Positions 39,785 through 48,612 of a stretch of 64,000 nucleotides of DNA are shown piece after piece. This DNA is from Corallococcus soli. Lineage in GTDB: Bacteria; Myxococcota; Myxococcia; Myxococcales; Myxococcaceae. Under the pieces are notes generated by a model, which had not been told where the DNA came from, searched no databases, and worked only from the letters and a program-made list of their open reading frames with translations. Location: positions 248,001-312,000 of the forward strand of contig NZ_JAAIYO010000003.1 of NCBI RefSeq assembly GCF_014930455.1, read 5' to 3'. How positions within the stretch are numbered: position 1 is the first letter of the stretch; each line of letters begins with the position of its first letter. The translations under genes and the position numbers were made by a program.

Positions 39785-40816
39785 ATGGGCACTGATTCGT
39801 ACGGGTTGTCGCGCGTCGTGGGTGAGAAGGGCGTGCTGCCGCAGCGCGCCCGCAAGCTGGACCCCTCGCTGCCGTGTCGCGAGGCGGAGATGCTCATCGA
39901 CGTGGAGAGCCTCAACATCGACGCCGCGTCCTTCAAGCAGATCAAGGACGACGTGGGCGGCGACCCGGGCCGCATCGCCCAGCGCATCCAGGACATCGTG
40001 CTGGAGCGCGGCAAGATGCAGAACCCCGTCACCGGCTCCGGCGGCATGCTCATTGGCCGGGTGAAGGAGCTGGGCGCGAAGCACCCCGCCCACGGCGTGC
40101 TCAAGCAGGGGGACCGCATCGCCACGCTGGTGAGCCTGACGCTCACGCCGCTCGTCATCGAAGAGGTGAAGGCGGTGCACGCGGACATCGACCGGGTGGA
40201 CATCCGGGGCCACGCGCTCATCTTCGCGAGCGGCATCTACGCGAAGCTGCCGGAGGACATGCCGGACACGCTGGCGCTCGCGGCGCTGGACGTGTGCGGC
40301 GCGCCCGCGCTGGTGGCGCGCTACGTGCGCCCGGGCATGACGGTGGCGGTGCTGGGCGCGGGCAAGAGCGGCGCGCTGTGCCTGGCGCAGGCCCGCCGCA
40401 GCCTGGAGAGCCGGGGCAAGCTGCTGGCGCTGGACATCTCCCAGAAGGCGCTGGACGCGCTGTCCGCCATCGGCCTGTGTGACGAGGCGCTGAAGGTGGA
40501 CGCCACGCAGGGCGTGGACGTGATGGAGGCGGTGCAGAAGGCGACGGGCGGCCCGCTCTGCGACCTGGTGGTGAACTGCGCCAGCGTGGGCAACACGGAG
40601 ATGGCGTCCCTGCTGTCCGTGAAGGACGGCGGCACGGTCATCTTCTTCTCCATGGCCACCAGCTTCACCACGGCGGCCCTGGGCGCGGAGGGCGTGGGCA
40701 AGGACGTCACCATGCTGGTGGGCAATGGGTACGTCCCTGGCCACGCGGCCCTCACGCTGGACCTCTTGCGCACCGAACCGTCGCTGCGCCAGCTGTTCGA
40801 AGCGCGCTACGTCTAG
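39785..40816 (+). CDS. kdd: L-erythro-3,5-diaminohexanoate dehydrogenase
   Basis: A 343-residue NAD(P)-dependent dehydrogenase that oxidatively deaminates 3,5-diaminohexanoate to 3-keto-5-aminohexanoate in lysine fermentation. The Rossmann loop reads VAVLGAGKSGALCLAQA, and the N-terminal half (YGLSRVVGEKGVLPQRARKL, GSGGMLIGRVKELG) is characteristic of Kdd proteins. GAGGAAC lies before the ATG. It is the only pathway gene outside the kamD-kce run, 4.6 kb away on the same strand. Its 3' end overlaps that of the opposing chitinase gene by 4 bp. Confidence 0.92.
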   Translation: MGTDSYGLSRVVGEKGVLPQRARKLDPSLPCREAEMLIDVESLNIDAASFKQIKDDVGGDPGRIAQRIQDIVLERGKMQNPVTGSGGMLIGRVKELGAKHPAHGVLKQGDRIATLVSLTLTPLVIEEVKAVHADIDRVDIRGHALIFASGIYAKLPEDMPDTLALAALDVCGAPALVARYVRPGMTVAVLGAGKSGALCLAQARRSLESRGKLLALDISQKALDALSAIGLCDEALKVDATQGVDVMEAVQKATGGPLCDLVVNCASVGNTEMASLLSVKDGGTVIFFSMATSFTTAALGAEGVGKDVTMLVGNGYVPGHAALTLDLLRTEPSLRQLFEARYV

Positions 40817-42594
40817 GGTTCAAGGAAGGCCGTGTGCACGGCCTTCAGCAGCGGGTCCTTCTCACCAGCCGGGGCGTCCTTGAAGTGGCCCTGGTTGATG
40901 GTCCAGATGATGGCGCCACCCAGACCCAGCTCTCGCGCCCATCGCCCCTTCTCCGAGATGGAGGCGACGTCCTCATAGGAGACGTAGTTGCACGCCTGGG
41001 GACCGTGCGCGGTGCCGAAGGTGAGGTAGGGCACCTTGGAGACCGCGTCCCAACGGTAGGCCTCCTGCTTGAAGTAGTGCCTCATGATGTTGGAGTAGCT
41101 CATCCAGTTGTCGCTGTTCTCCTCCTTGACGACGCACGCCCGGATCTCGTCAAGCGGCTGGCGCGGCTCCGTGACGCACTTCCAGCAGGTGCCGAAGAAG
41201 CCGATGCCGACGCCCAGGCGCTGCGCGGGCACGCCCGCGTCGAGGAAGGCCTTCACGGAGCTGGACACGGAGCTGGGGTGGTTGCCGCCCTCTCCGAACA
41301 GCGCGCTGGAGTGCCAGCTGTCCCACTGCCCCCAATGGCCGCTCATCTTGTAGGCCATGACGTTGATCTGGTCGACGCGGGCCACCAGCTCCTTGTGGAA
41401 CTCCGCCTCCATCGGGTTCAGCGGGAAGTTGGAGTTCATCCAACCCACGGGCACCGTGATGATGATCTTCTCGTCCGCGGCGCGCAGGTCGTCCAGCAGC
41501 GCCAGCAGCGGCGGACCGTCCTGCGGGAGGAGGATGGGCTCCCAGTCCACGTCGATGCCGTCGAACTCCAGCTCATGCATCGTGTCGATGAGCTTCTTCA
41601 CGAAGTTGCGGCGCTTCTCCAGCGTCTGCGTCGCACCCCTGAAGCGCTCGTCCTCGCCCATGCCCCCCAGCATCAGCAGGGCCTTCTTGCCCGCCGCGTG
41701 CGCCCGCTGCGCCAGGGCCTTCGCGGCCTTGGGCCCTTCAACGGGGTTGTAGTCGAAGTCCGTGTGGAGCGTGCCGTCGACCTCCGGGCGGATGCGGCCC
41801 ACCACCACGTGCGTGAGCAGCGACATGTCCACCGAGTTCACCGGGTACAGGTCGTTCTGGTAGCCCACCCAGTAGCCCAGCACCCAGTTCGACGGAGCGC
41901 CACCAGGACGCGGCGTCACCGGCGCGCTCGTGCGCACGGAAGGCCCTTCGCCCATCTCATTGGCCACGACGACGGTGAAGGTATACGCGGTGCCGTTGTC
42001 GAGTCCCTCGATGAGGGTGCCCGCCGACGGTGCCGCCACCGTCTTCGTGATGCCCCCGGGCTCCGCCGTCACCCTGACGTAGGACAGCGGCCGGCCGCCG
42101 AAGCTCGCGGGGACCAACCAGCTCACGTAGGCCTGTCCATTGCCGGCCGTGGGCACCACCGAGCGCGGCTGCCCAGGCACCGTGGGATTCGGGATGGACA
42201 TGCCCGCCATCGGCGTCACGAGCTCCGTGCCCACGGAGGCCTCGCCTTCACCCATCGCGTTCACCGCCGCGACCTTGAAGACGTAGGTGAGGCCGTTGTT
42301 CAGACCCCGCACCATGGCCTGCGTGTCGGGCACCTTGACCAGCGCGCCACCGCACTCGGGCTCACAGCTCACCAGGTAGTACATCAGGGGGCTGCCGCCA
42401 TCGCCCGGAGGCACGGTCCACGTCACCAGCGCGGAGGCATCTCCCGCCTGCGCGACGACCTGCTTCGGTGCTTGGGGAGGGGTCGGCGGAGCCTCGGTGT
42501 CTTTCTTGCCGCCGCCGAAATCACAGCCACCCACCAATACCGCGAGGGTCAAACCTACCCACCAACGATATGGCATTGCCCGACTGCTGGTCAT
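40813..42594 (-). CDS. GH18 chitinase-like lipoprotein with two fibronectin III domains
   Basis: A 593-residue exported glycoside hydrolase. A signal peptide ends in the lipobox LVGGC, so the enzyme is probably anchored in a membrane. Two fibronectin type III domains follow (about residues 38-130 and 140-230), then the GH18 barrel with the catalytic motif FDGIDVDWE. A C-terminal Trp (AIIWTINQG) matches the end of the family barrel. It should hydrolyse chitin or related N-acetylglucosamine polymers at the surface, in keeping with a predatory or saprophytic life. The ATG at 42594 has CAGGAG upstream; an in-frame ATG at 42576 is possible. Confidence 0.93.
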   Translation of the reverse strand: MTSSRAMPYRWWVGLTLAVLVGGCDFGGGKKDTEAPPTPPQAPKQVVAQAGDASALVTWTVPPGDGGSPLMYYLVSCEPECGGALVKVPDTQAMVRGLNNGLTYVFKVAAVNAMGEGEASVGTELVTPMAGMSIPNPTVPGQPRSVVPTAGNGQAYVSWLVPASFGGRPLSYVRVTAEPGGITKTVAAPSAGTLIEGLDNGTAYTFTVVVANEMGEGPSVRTSAPVTPRPGGAPSNWVLGYWVGYQNDLYPVNSVDMSLLTHVVVGRIRPEVDGTLHTDFDYNPVEGPKAAKALAQRAHAAGKKALLMLGGMGEDERFRGATQTLEKRRNFVKKLIDTMHELEFDGIDVDWEPILLPQDGPPLLALLDDLRAADEKIIITVPVGWMNSNFPLNPMEAEFHKELVARVDQINVMAYKMSGHWGQWDSWHSSALFGEGGNHPSSVSSSVKAFLDAGVPAQRLGVGIGFFGTCWKCVTEPRQPLDEIRACVVKEENSDNWMSYSNIMRHYFKQEAYRWDAVSKVPYLTFGTAHGPQACNYVSYEDVASISEKGRWARELGLGGAIIWTINQGHFKDAPAGEKDPLLKAVHTAFLEP

Positions 42595-42621
42595 CCCAAG
42601 GCTCCTGAAGAGAATTGGGAC

Positions 42622-42652
42622 GTTATGCGGTAGGACCCCCTGTGTGAGTCAA
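42622..42652 (-). promoter_or_regulatory. Candidate sigma-70-like promoter of the chitinase gene
   Basis: On the minus strand TTGACT (42652-42647) and CATAAC (42627-42622) are 19 bp apart, in front of the chitinase start, inside the most AT-rich patch of the window (about 42650-42720). The spacing is longer than ideal. Just upstream lie AATTG/CAATT arms (42663-42677) and two GTATGC copies, possibly a regulator site. Confidence 0.35.
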
Positions 42653-42824
42653 GTGTATGCAGAATTGTTTGGCAATTTTGTATGCCCTGTAAATCATATA
42701 TTAATCCGGCTAATTCCATACCTCCAGAGAATCATGGAACGTGAGGGGATGGAAACCGTGTCCCTGCGCACGGCCGGCACGAGGGGCGGCCGGCAGGCGC
42801 GGGTTGGAGCCAGGGCGTCAGGGG

Positions 42825-43439
42825 TCAGCGGACTTGCGCGGTGGGTGAGTCGTCCGCGACGGCGGGGGCCACGGGGGCGACAGGCGCCTGGGTGCGCGCC
42901 CAATCCTCGGCGGAGCGACCGCTGGCATCGCGCAGGGCAGGAGAGGCGCCCTGGTGGCGGAGCTGGTCGGCGACCTCGTCCCGGCCGAAGAGGACGGCGA
43001 ACATCAGCGCCGTCTGTCCCAGGCCGTTGGCCTGGTCCACCGCGCAGGGCTGGGAGGCCAGCAGCTTCACCACGTCCGCGTGGCCCTTGAAGGCTGCGCC
43101 CATGAGCGCGGTGTTGCCCCGGTTGTCGCCCGCGCAGGCGTCGGCCCCGGCGGCGAGCAGCGCTGTCACCGTCCCTGTATGTCCATGGTAGGCGGCGAGG
43201 ATGAGGGGGGAGAAGCCCCGCGCGTCCCGGGCCTCCACCGGCGTGCCGGCCTTCACGAGCCCGGCGACGATGTCGGTCTCGCCCTCGCGCGCGGCGGCGA
43301 GCAGGTAGCGCTCCGCCTCGCTGGTGGCGAGCAGCCGCCCGGCGGGCGCGGGCGCACGCAGTGACAGCCAGGTGGCGGTCAGCAGCGCACCCACCAGCAC
43401 CAGCAATCCAAACGAACCGAGCAGCAGCTTGCGAACCAT
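42825..43439 (-). CDS. Ankyrin-repeat protein, partner of the catalase
   Basis: A 204-residue protein with an N-terminal membrane anchor or signal segment (LLLGSFGLLVLVGALLTA) and about four ankyrin repeats (GFSPLILAAYHGHTGTVTAL, GNTALMGAAFKGHADVVKLL and GQTALMFAVLFGRDEVADQL). It lies 68 bp downstream of a secreted catalase, the same order as the katB-ankB pair of Pseudomonas aeruginosa, where the ankyrin protein is needed for full catalase activity. A similar supporting role is likely here. Confidence 0.87.
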   Translation of the reverse strand: MVRKLLLGSFGLLVLVGALLTATWLSLRAPAPAGRLLATSEAERYLLAAAREGETDIVAGLVKAGTPVEARDARGFSPLILAAYHGHTGTVTALLAAGADACAGDNRGNTALMGAAFKGHADVVKLLASQPCAVDQANGLGQTALMFAVLFGRDEVADQLRHQGASPALRDASGRSAEDWARTQAPVAPVAPAVADDSPTAQVR

Positions 43440-43507
43440 GAGGGCGTCTCCTGGAAAGGGCCCCCGTCCCGGGTGGAGCGGGACGGGGGAGGGGTGGACC
43501 GCGACTG

Positions 43508-45043
43508 TTAGCGCGCGGCGAGCGGGGCGATGGCGGCCTTCGCGTCGTCCAGCTTCACGTTGACGGCCTTGGCCAGCCGCGTGCCGTAGTCCGCGTTGGC
43601 CGAGTAGAAGAAGCCGACCATGCGCGCCTTGACCTTCGCGTCACGCACGAGGCCCAGGTCGCTGGCCAGGTTCTTCACCAGCCGCTCCTTGCCGCCCGCG
43701 TCCAGCGACGCGTAGAAGGCGCCCGCCTGCGAGAAGTTGTCCGTCTTGTCGATGGCCTTCTGCTGCGTGGTGCCAGCGAGGGGCGCGTTGGACAGGAGCG
43801 CCGCGGGCGTGTCCTGCGTCTCCCGGGTGACGCTGGGCTCGTAGTTCACGTCCGACTTCGTGTTGGACGCGTTCAGCGCGCCGCCCTGGCTGTTGTTGTT
43901 CACCGGCGCCTTCGCGCGGTTCACGGCCAGCTGCAGGTAGTTGGCGCCAATGCGGTAGCGCTGCGTGTCCGCGTAGGAGAAGAGGCGGCCCTGCAGCAGC
44001 CGGTCCTCGGACGGCTCGATGCCCGGCGGCGTCACGCCCGGGGAGAAGGCGGCCTGCTCGGTCTCCTCGAAGAAGTTGTCCGGCATCTTGTTGAGCGTGA
44101 ACTTGCCCAGCTTCACCGGGGGCAGCTTGTCCTTGGGCCACTCCTTCGTCGCGTCCAGCGGATCAAACGCGAAGCCGTCCAGGTCCTTCGGATCCAACAC
44201 CTGCACGCTCAGCTCCCACGAGGGGAACTTGCCCTGCTGGATGTTCGTGTAGAGGTCGAGCGTCGCGTGCTGGAAGTCCATGCCGCCCAGCTTCGTGGCC
44301 TCCTCCGCCGTGAGGCTCTTCACGCCCTGCTGCGACTTCCAGTTGAACTTGACGTACTTCACCTCGCCCTTGGCGTTGACGAACTTGAAGGCGTGCACGC
44401 CGTTGCCGTCCATCTGCCGGTAGCTCGCCGGGATGCCCAGATCCGAATAGACCTGGGTGAGCATGTGCGTGGACTCGGGCTGGTGGCTGAAGAAGTCGAA
44501 GAAGCGGTTCGGGTCCTGCCGGTTGGTGACGGGCGACGGCTTCAGCGAGTGCACCATGTCCGGGAACTTGATGGCGTCACGGATGAAGAAGATGGGCAGG
44601 TTGTTGCCGACCAGGTCCCAGTTGCCCTCGTCCGTGTAGAACTTCAGCGCGAAGCCGCGCGGATCGCGCAGCGTCTCCGGCGAGCCGCCCGGGTGGATGA
44701 CCGTGGAGAAGCGCACGAACATCGGCGTCGTCTTGCCCTTCTTCGAGAACACCGACGCGCGCGTCAGCTGGGAGAAGTCCCCATAGCTCTCGAAGGCGCC
44801 GTAGGCGCCCACGCCGCGCGCGTGCACCACGCGCTCCGGGATGCGCTCACGGTCGAAGCGGGCCAGCTTCTCGATGAGGGCGAAGTCCTCCAGGAGCACG
44901 CCGCCCCGGGGGCCGGCCGTCTTGGAGCTCTGGTTCGTCCCCAGCGGCGCGCCAGAGTCCGTGGTGATGGGGGGCGGATTGCCGGCCGCCAGGGCGGGGG
45001 TGCCAGACAGCAGGACCGCGAGCAGCAGGGAGCGACGGTTCAA
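43508..45043 (-). CDS. Exported heme catalase
   Basis: A 511-residue monofunctional catalase that converts hydrogen peroxide to water and oxygen. The catalytic His lies in RVVHARG, the Asn in VGNNLPIFF and the heme-ligand Tyr in RLFSYADTQRYR. A signal peptide (MNRRSLLLAVLL to ALAA) sends it to the periplasm, as in KatB-type enzymes. The TTG at 45043 was chosen because AGGAG lies five bases before it and it starts the signal peptide directly; a GTG at 45070 is the alternative. The gene pairs with the downstream ankyrin gene. Confidence 0.93.
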   Translation of the reverse strand: MNRRSLLLAVLLSGTPALAAGNPPPITTDSGAPLGTNQSSKTAGPRGGVLLEDFALIEKLARFDRERIPERVVHARGVGAYGAFESYGDFSQLTRASVFSKKGKTTPMFVRFSTVIHPGGSPETLRDPRGFALKFYTDEGNWDLVGNNLPIFFIRDAIKFPDMVHSLKPSPVTNRQDPNRFFDFFSHQPESTHMLTQVYSDLGIPASYRQMDGNGVHAFKFVNAKGEVKYVKFNWKSQQGVKSLTAEEATKLGGMDFQHATLDLYTNIQQGKFPSWELSVQVLDPKDLDGFAFDPLDATKEWPKDKLPPVKLGKFTLNKMPDNFFEETEQAAFSPGVTPPGIEPSEDRLLQGRLFSYADTQRYRIGANYLQLAVNRAKAPVNNNSQGGALNASNTKSDVNYEPSVTRETQDTPAALLSNAPLAGTTQQKAIDKTDNFSQAGAFYASLDAGGKERLVKNLASDLGLVRDAKVKARMVGFFYSANADYGTRLAKAVNVKLDDAKAAIAPLAAR

Positions 45044-45400
45044 GTGAACTCCTGGGTTTGCGGGAAACACGGGCCCGGACAGAGCACGTCCTGTGCCGAC
45101 CCGAAGAGTCGAGTGATTCCAGCGGTTTGGATATCTGGAAGGATCGCGCTCACCGTCAGGACGGTGTTTTCACCGGGATTTCGGTGGGACAAATCACCGC
45201 CCTGACGGTGCTTTGGCCAGCACCGATAGTCCGGTGTGGACGGCGCCGGGCTTCCGGGGCGGTCGTTGACGCCCTTGGTCCAAGGACCGCAAGGCGTGCT
45301 GCTTCTCGCCATTCAAGAGGCGCGCTGCGGCATCACTCCCGAGGTGGCGGGCGCCCGGGTTCTTGAGCCCAAGGGGGCGGGGCTCGGGTAGGGTGCGCGC
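45044..45400. promoter_or_regulatory. 357-bp divergent intergenic region between catalase and kamD
   Basis: No gene is supported here. It must hold promoters for the catalase (minus) and the kam operon (plus). The first 200 bp are less GC-rich and contain the inverted repeat described separately; the last 150 bp near kamD show no clear element. A ribosome site GGTAGGG precedes kamD. Confidence 0.55.
45151..45210. promoter_or_regulatory. Paired inverted repeat between catalase and kamD
   Basis: CACCGTCAGG (45151-45160) and CCTGACGGTG (45201-45210) are exact inverted copies with 40 bp between them. Inside lies a smaller pair, CACCG/CGGTG (45171-45186). The half-site spacing fits two operators for a dimeric regulator bound on one face of the helix. 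Which gene is controlled is not known. Confidence 0.5.
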
Positions 45401-46951
45401 ATGTCAGGCCCGTTTATCGACGACGCGCGGATTGCCGAGGCGCGCAAGCTGGCGGACGAGATCGTCAATCCGATCTTCGACCTCATCCAACACAACACCA
45501 CCGTCTCCAATGAGCGCACCGTGCTGCGCTTCTTCGGTCTGTCCGGGGCAGGGGCGCGCGGCGTGCCGCTCGCCAACCTCATGGTGGACAAGCTGAAGGC
45601 GGCGGGCGTGCTCAACCGGGGCGCCGCGTACTGGTATGGCCGGGCGCTGCAGCTGGGCGCCAAGAGCCCGCTGGAGGCGGTGGAGCGCCTCACGGCGCTG
45701 CCCACGGACAAGATGGGCGTGCTGTCGCCGGAGATGGAGGCCAACCTGCGCGACGAGGTGCGCGCCGAAGCCCGCGAGACGATGGCGGAGCTCAAGTCGC
45801 GCATCGCCCAGCGCAACGCGCTCCGCGAGCAGTTCCCCATGTCGCCCGCGCCGCACAAGTACGTCATCGTCGCCACCGGCAACATCTACGACGACGTGGA
45901 TCAGGCCCGGGCCGCCGCCCAGGCGGGCGCGGACGTCATCGCCGTCATCCGCTCCACGGCGCAGTCGCTGCTGGACTACGTGCCGCACGGCGCGACGACG
46001 GAGGGCTACGGCGGCACCTACGCCACCCAGGAGAACTTCCGCGTGATGCGCGAGGCCCTGGACGACGAGAGCCGCAAGCTCAAGCGCTACATCCAGCTCA
46101 CCAACTACTCGTCCGGCCTGTGCATGTCGGAGATCGCCTTCTGCGCGGCGTACGAGCGGCTGGACATGCTGCTCAACGACGCGATGTACGGAATCCTGTT
46201 CCGCGACATCAACATGCGCCGCACGTTCATCGACCAGTACTTCAGCCGCCGCATCTGCGCCCTGGCCGGCATCATCATCAACACCGGCGAGGACAACTAC
46301 ATCACCACGGCGGACGCGTACGACGCGGCCCACACGGTCATCGCCAGCCAGTTCATCAACGAGTGCTTCGCCAAGCGCGCGGGCCTCAAGGACTGGCAGC
46401 TGGGCATCGGGCACTCGTACGAGATTGATCCGTACCGCGACGACACGCTCCTGCTGGAGCTGTCGCAGGCGATGCTGGTGCGCCGCTGCTTCCCGGACGC
46501 GCCGCTCAAGTACATGCCGCCCACCAAGCACAAGGAGACGGACATCTTCTTCAGCCACGCGTACGACGTGATGGCGGACCTGGTGGCCATCTGGACGCGG
46601 CAGGGCATCCAGCTGCTGGGGATGATGACGGAGGCCATGCACACGCCGCTGCTCGCGGACCGGTACGTGGCGCTCAAGTCCGCGTCGTACATCCACCGCG
46701 CGGCGCGCGGCATCGACGAGGAGTTCACCGTCCGCGAGGACGGGAAGATCGCCAACCGGGCGCGCGAGGTGTTCGCCAACGCGGAGCAGTTGCTGCGCGA
46801 GTGCCATGCCGAGGGCATGGTGGCCGCCATCGGCAAGGGCCGCTTCGGCGACGTCAAGCGCGAGGAGACCGGTGGCAAGGGCCTGGACGGCGTGGTGCCG
46901 AAGGCTCCGGATTACTTCAACCCGTTCCTTGAAATGCTGGAGGCGTCATGA
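45401..46951 (+). CDS. kamD: Lysine 5,6-aminomutase alpha subunit
   Basis: A 516-residue alpha subunit of the PLP- and adenosylcobalamin-dependent aminomutase that moves the epsilon-amino group of beta-lysine (or D-lysine) to carbon 5. Recognised by its full-length match to KamD, for example FFGLSGAGARGVPLANLMVD, GATTEGYGGTYATQENF and YMPPTKHKETDIFFSHAYD, which form the substrate/PLP-facing barrel. It is the first gene of a tightly coupled run; its stop overlaps the next start by ATGA. The enzyme feeds diaminohexanoate to Kdd. Confidence 0.95.
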   Translation: MSGPFIDDARIAEARKLADEIVNPIFDLIQHNTTVSNERTVLRFFGLSGAGARGVPLANLMVDKLKAAGVLNRGAAYWYGRALQLGAKSPLEAVERLTALPTDKMGVLSPEMEANLRDEVRAEARETMAELKSRIAQRNALREQFPMSPAPHKYVIVATGNIYDDVDQARAAAQAGADVIAVIRSTAQSLLDYVPHGATTEGYGGTYATQENFRVMREALDDESRKLKRYIQLTNYSSGLCMSEIAFCAAYERLDMLLNDAMYGILFRDINMRRTFIDQYFSRRICALAGIIINTGEDNYITTADAYDAAHTVIASQFINECFAKRAGLKDWQLGIGHSYEIDPYRDDTLLLELSQAMLVRRCFPDAPLKYMPPTKHKETDIFFSHAYDVMADLVAIWTRQGIQLLGMMTEAMHTPLLADRYVALKSASYIHRAARGIDEEFTVREDGKIANRAREVFANAEQLLRECHAEGMVAAIGKGRFGDVKREETGGKGLDGVVPKAPDYFNPFLEMLEAS

Positions 46952-47427
46952 TCGCCAGTACCCTGCTGACTGTGATGTTGGCCGCGGGCGGTTCCGCGGA
47001 TGCGCTGACGAACGTGTCGGTGAAGAACGTGTCGCTGAAGGCCCCGGCGGCGTGGACGCGCTCGACCACCGAGGGCTCGGAGAAGTTCCTGGCGCCTTCC
47101 GGGGATGCCTACTTCCTGGTGGACGTGGGCGCGGTGCAGACCGCGGGCATGAAGGCGGAGGTCTGCCGCCAGAAGATCCTCGCGAGCATCGGCGGCACCA
47201 GCTGGACGATGGTGAAGGTGGGCGGTCAGCCGGCGGCCTTCAAGTCGGACACGGACGCGGCGCCGGACGGCAGCGGCAACGTGGACACGGTGACGTACGT
47301 GGGGTGCAACGGGAAGACGACGTGGTCGGTGGTCTTCTACATGGAACAGGGCAAGAAGGACCGTTTCGCCGCGGTGGCCGAGAAGGTGGGCACCAGCGTG
47401 ACGTTCACCCCGCCCAAGGGAAAGTAA
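46948..47427 (+). CDS. Small exported protein inserted between kamD and kamE
   Basis: A 159-residue protein with a short signal peptide (MIASTLLTVMLAAGGSADA) and a compact beta-rich mature part with two cysteines (EVCRQK and YVGCNGK) that could form a disulphide. I know no family for it. It is coupled to kamD by ATGA and ends 4 bp before kamE, so it is made in the same operon as a cytoplasmic enzyme although it is exported. Its place in lysine catabolism is unexplained. Confidence 0.8.
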   Translation: MIASTLLTVMLAAGGSADALTNVSVKNVSLKAPAAWTRSTTEGSEKFLAPSGDAYFLVDVGAVQTAGMKAEVCRQKILASIGGTSWTMVKVGGQPAAFKSDTDAAPDGSGNVDTVTYVGCNGKTTWSVVFYMEQGKKDRFAAVAEKVGTSVTFTPPKGK

Positions 47428-47431
47428 GCCG

Positions 47432-48217
47432 ATGGTGAAGCCGAGCAAGCAGATCATCCGCCCCTACGGCGACCGGCGCGACGACGGCATGGTGCAGCTG
47501 TCGTTCACGCTGCCGGTGCCCCTGTCGGAGAAGGCGAAGGAGGCCGCCGCCCAGTTCACGAAGCAGATGGGCTTCACCGACGTGAAGGTGGCGGCCGCCG
47601 AGCGCGCGGCGGACCAGTACACGTTCTTCGTCGTCTACGCGCGCTCCGCCGTGTCGCTGGACTACGCGGAGATCGACGTGCCGGAGGTCGTGGTGCGCAA
47701 GATGGGGTTCAACGACCTCAACGCGCTCATCAAGGAGAAGGTGGGCCGCCGCATCGTCGTCTTCGGCGCGTGCACCGGCACGGACACGCACACGGTGGGC
47801 ATCGACGCCATCCTGAACATGAAGGGCTACGCGGGCGACTACGGCCTGGAGCGCTACCCGGGCTTCGAGGCCTTCAACCTGGGCAGCCAGGTGCCGAACG
47901 AGGACCTCATCAAGCGCTCGATGGCGAAGCAGGCGGACGCCATCCTCGTGTCCCAGGTCGTCACCCAGCGCGACGTGCACAAGGACAACTCGCGCCAGTT
48001 CATCGACGCGGCGAAGGCGGCGGGCATCCACGGCAAGACGCTGCTCCTGCTGGGCGGGCCGCGCGTGGACCACAAGCTGGCGCTGGAGCTGGGCTTCGAC
48101 GCGGGCTTCGGCGCGGGCACGAAGCCGTCCGACGTGGCGAACTACATCGTGCACGCGGTGTTGAAGAAAGAGGGCAAGGAGTCCCAGGACTCCCACTACC
48201 AGGGGGAACCCACGTGA
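47432..48217 (+). CDS. kamE: Lysine 5,6-aminomutase beta (cobalamin-binding) subunit
   Basis: A 261-residue beta subunit of the same aminomutase. It carries the cobalamin motif D118-T-H120-T-V-G, and K131, eleven residues after that His, sits where the PLP-binding lysine (K144 after H133 in the clostridial enzyme) is expected. The C-terminal Rossmann domain has [20 protein letters not shown]. It overlaps kal (GTGA). With KamD it forms the active complex. Confidence 0.95.
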   Translation: MVKPSKQIIRPYGDRRDDGMVQLSFTLPVPLSEKAKEAAAQFTKQMGFTDVKVAAAERAADQYTFFVVYARSAVSLDYAEIDVPEVVVRKMGFNDLNALIKEKVGRRIVVFGACTGTDTHTVGIDAILNMKGYAGDYGLERYPGFEAFNLGSQVPNEDLIKRSMAKQADAILVSQVVTQRDVHKDNSRQFIDAAKAAGIHGKTLLLLGGPRVDHKLALELGFDAGFGAGTKPSDVANYIVHAVLKKEGKESQDSHYQGEPT

Positions 48218-48612
48218 GCACTGGCGTGAAGGCGGTACTGCGGCTGCGCATGGGCAGCCATGACGCGCACTACGGCGGCAACCTGGTGGACGGGGCGAGG
48301 ATGCTCGGCCTGTTCGGCGACGTGGCGACCGAGCTGTGCATCCGCTCGGACGGGGATGAGGGCCTGTTCCGCGCCTATGACGCCGTGGAGTTCCTGGCGC
48401 CGGTGTACGCGGGCGACTTCATCGAGGCCGAGGGTGAGATCGTCAGCATGGGCAACTCGTCGCGGAAGATGCGCTTCGAGGCGCGCAAGGTCATCCGTCC
48501 GCGCCCGGACGTGAACGACTCCGCGGCGGACGTGCTGCCGGAGGCCATCGTCGTGTGCCGCGCGACGGGCACGTGCGTGGTGCCGAAGGACAAGCAGCGG
48601 GGGCAGAAGTGA
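48214..48612 (+). CDS. kal: 3-aminobutyryl-CoA ammonia lyase (hotdog fold)
   Basis: A 132-residue hotdog protein whose position and length match Kal, which removes ammonia from 3-aminobutyryl-CoA to give crotonyl-CoA. Motifs include [19 protein letters not shown] and [16 protein letters not shown]. The GTG start overlaps the kamE stop and follows AGGGGGAA. A related thioesterase function cannot be excluded by sequence alone, but the operon context strongly favours Kal. Confidence 0.88.
   Translation: MSTGVKAVLRLRMGSHDAHYGGNLVDGARMLGLFGDVATELCIRSDGDEGLFRAYDAVEFLAPVYAGDFIEAEGEIVSMGNSSRKMRFEARKVIRPRPDVNDSAADVLPEAIVVCRATGTCVVPKDKQRGQK

Noticed and set aside
45040-45312. 90-residue minus-strand frame in the catalase-kamD gap
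   Set aside because: No ribosome site or family resemblance; it crosses the inverted repeat.
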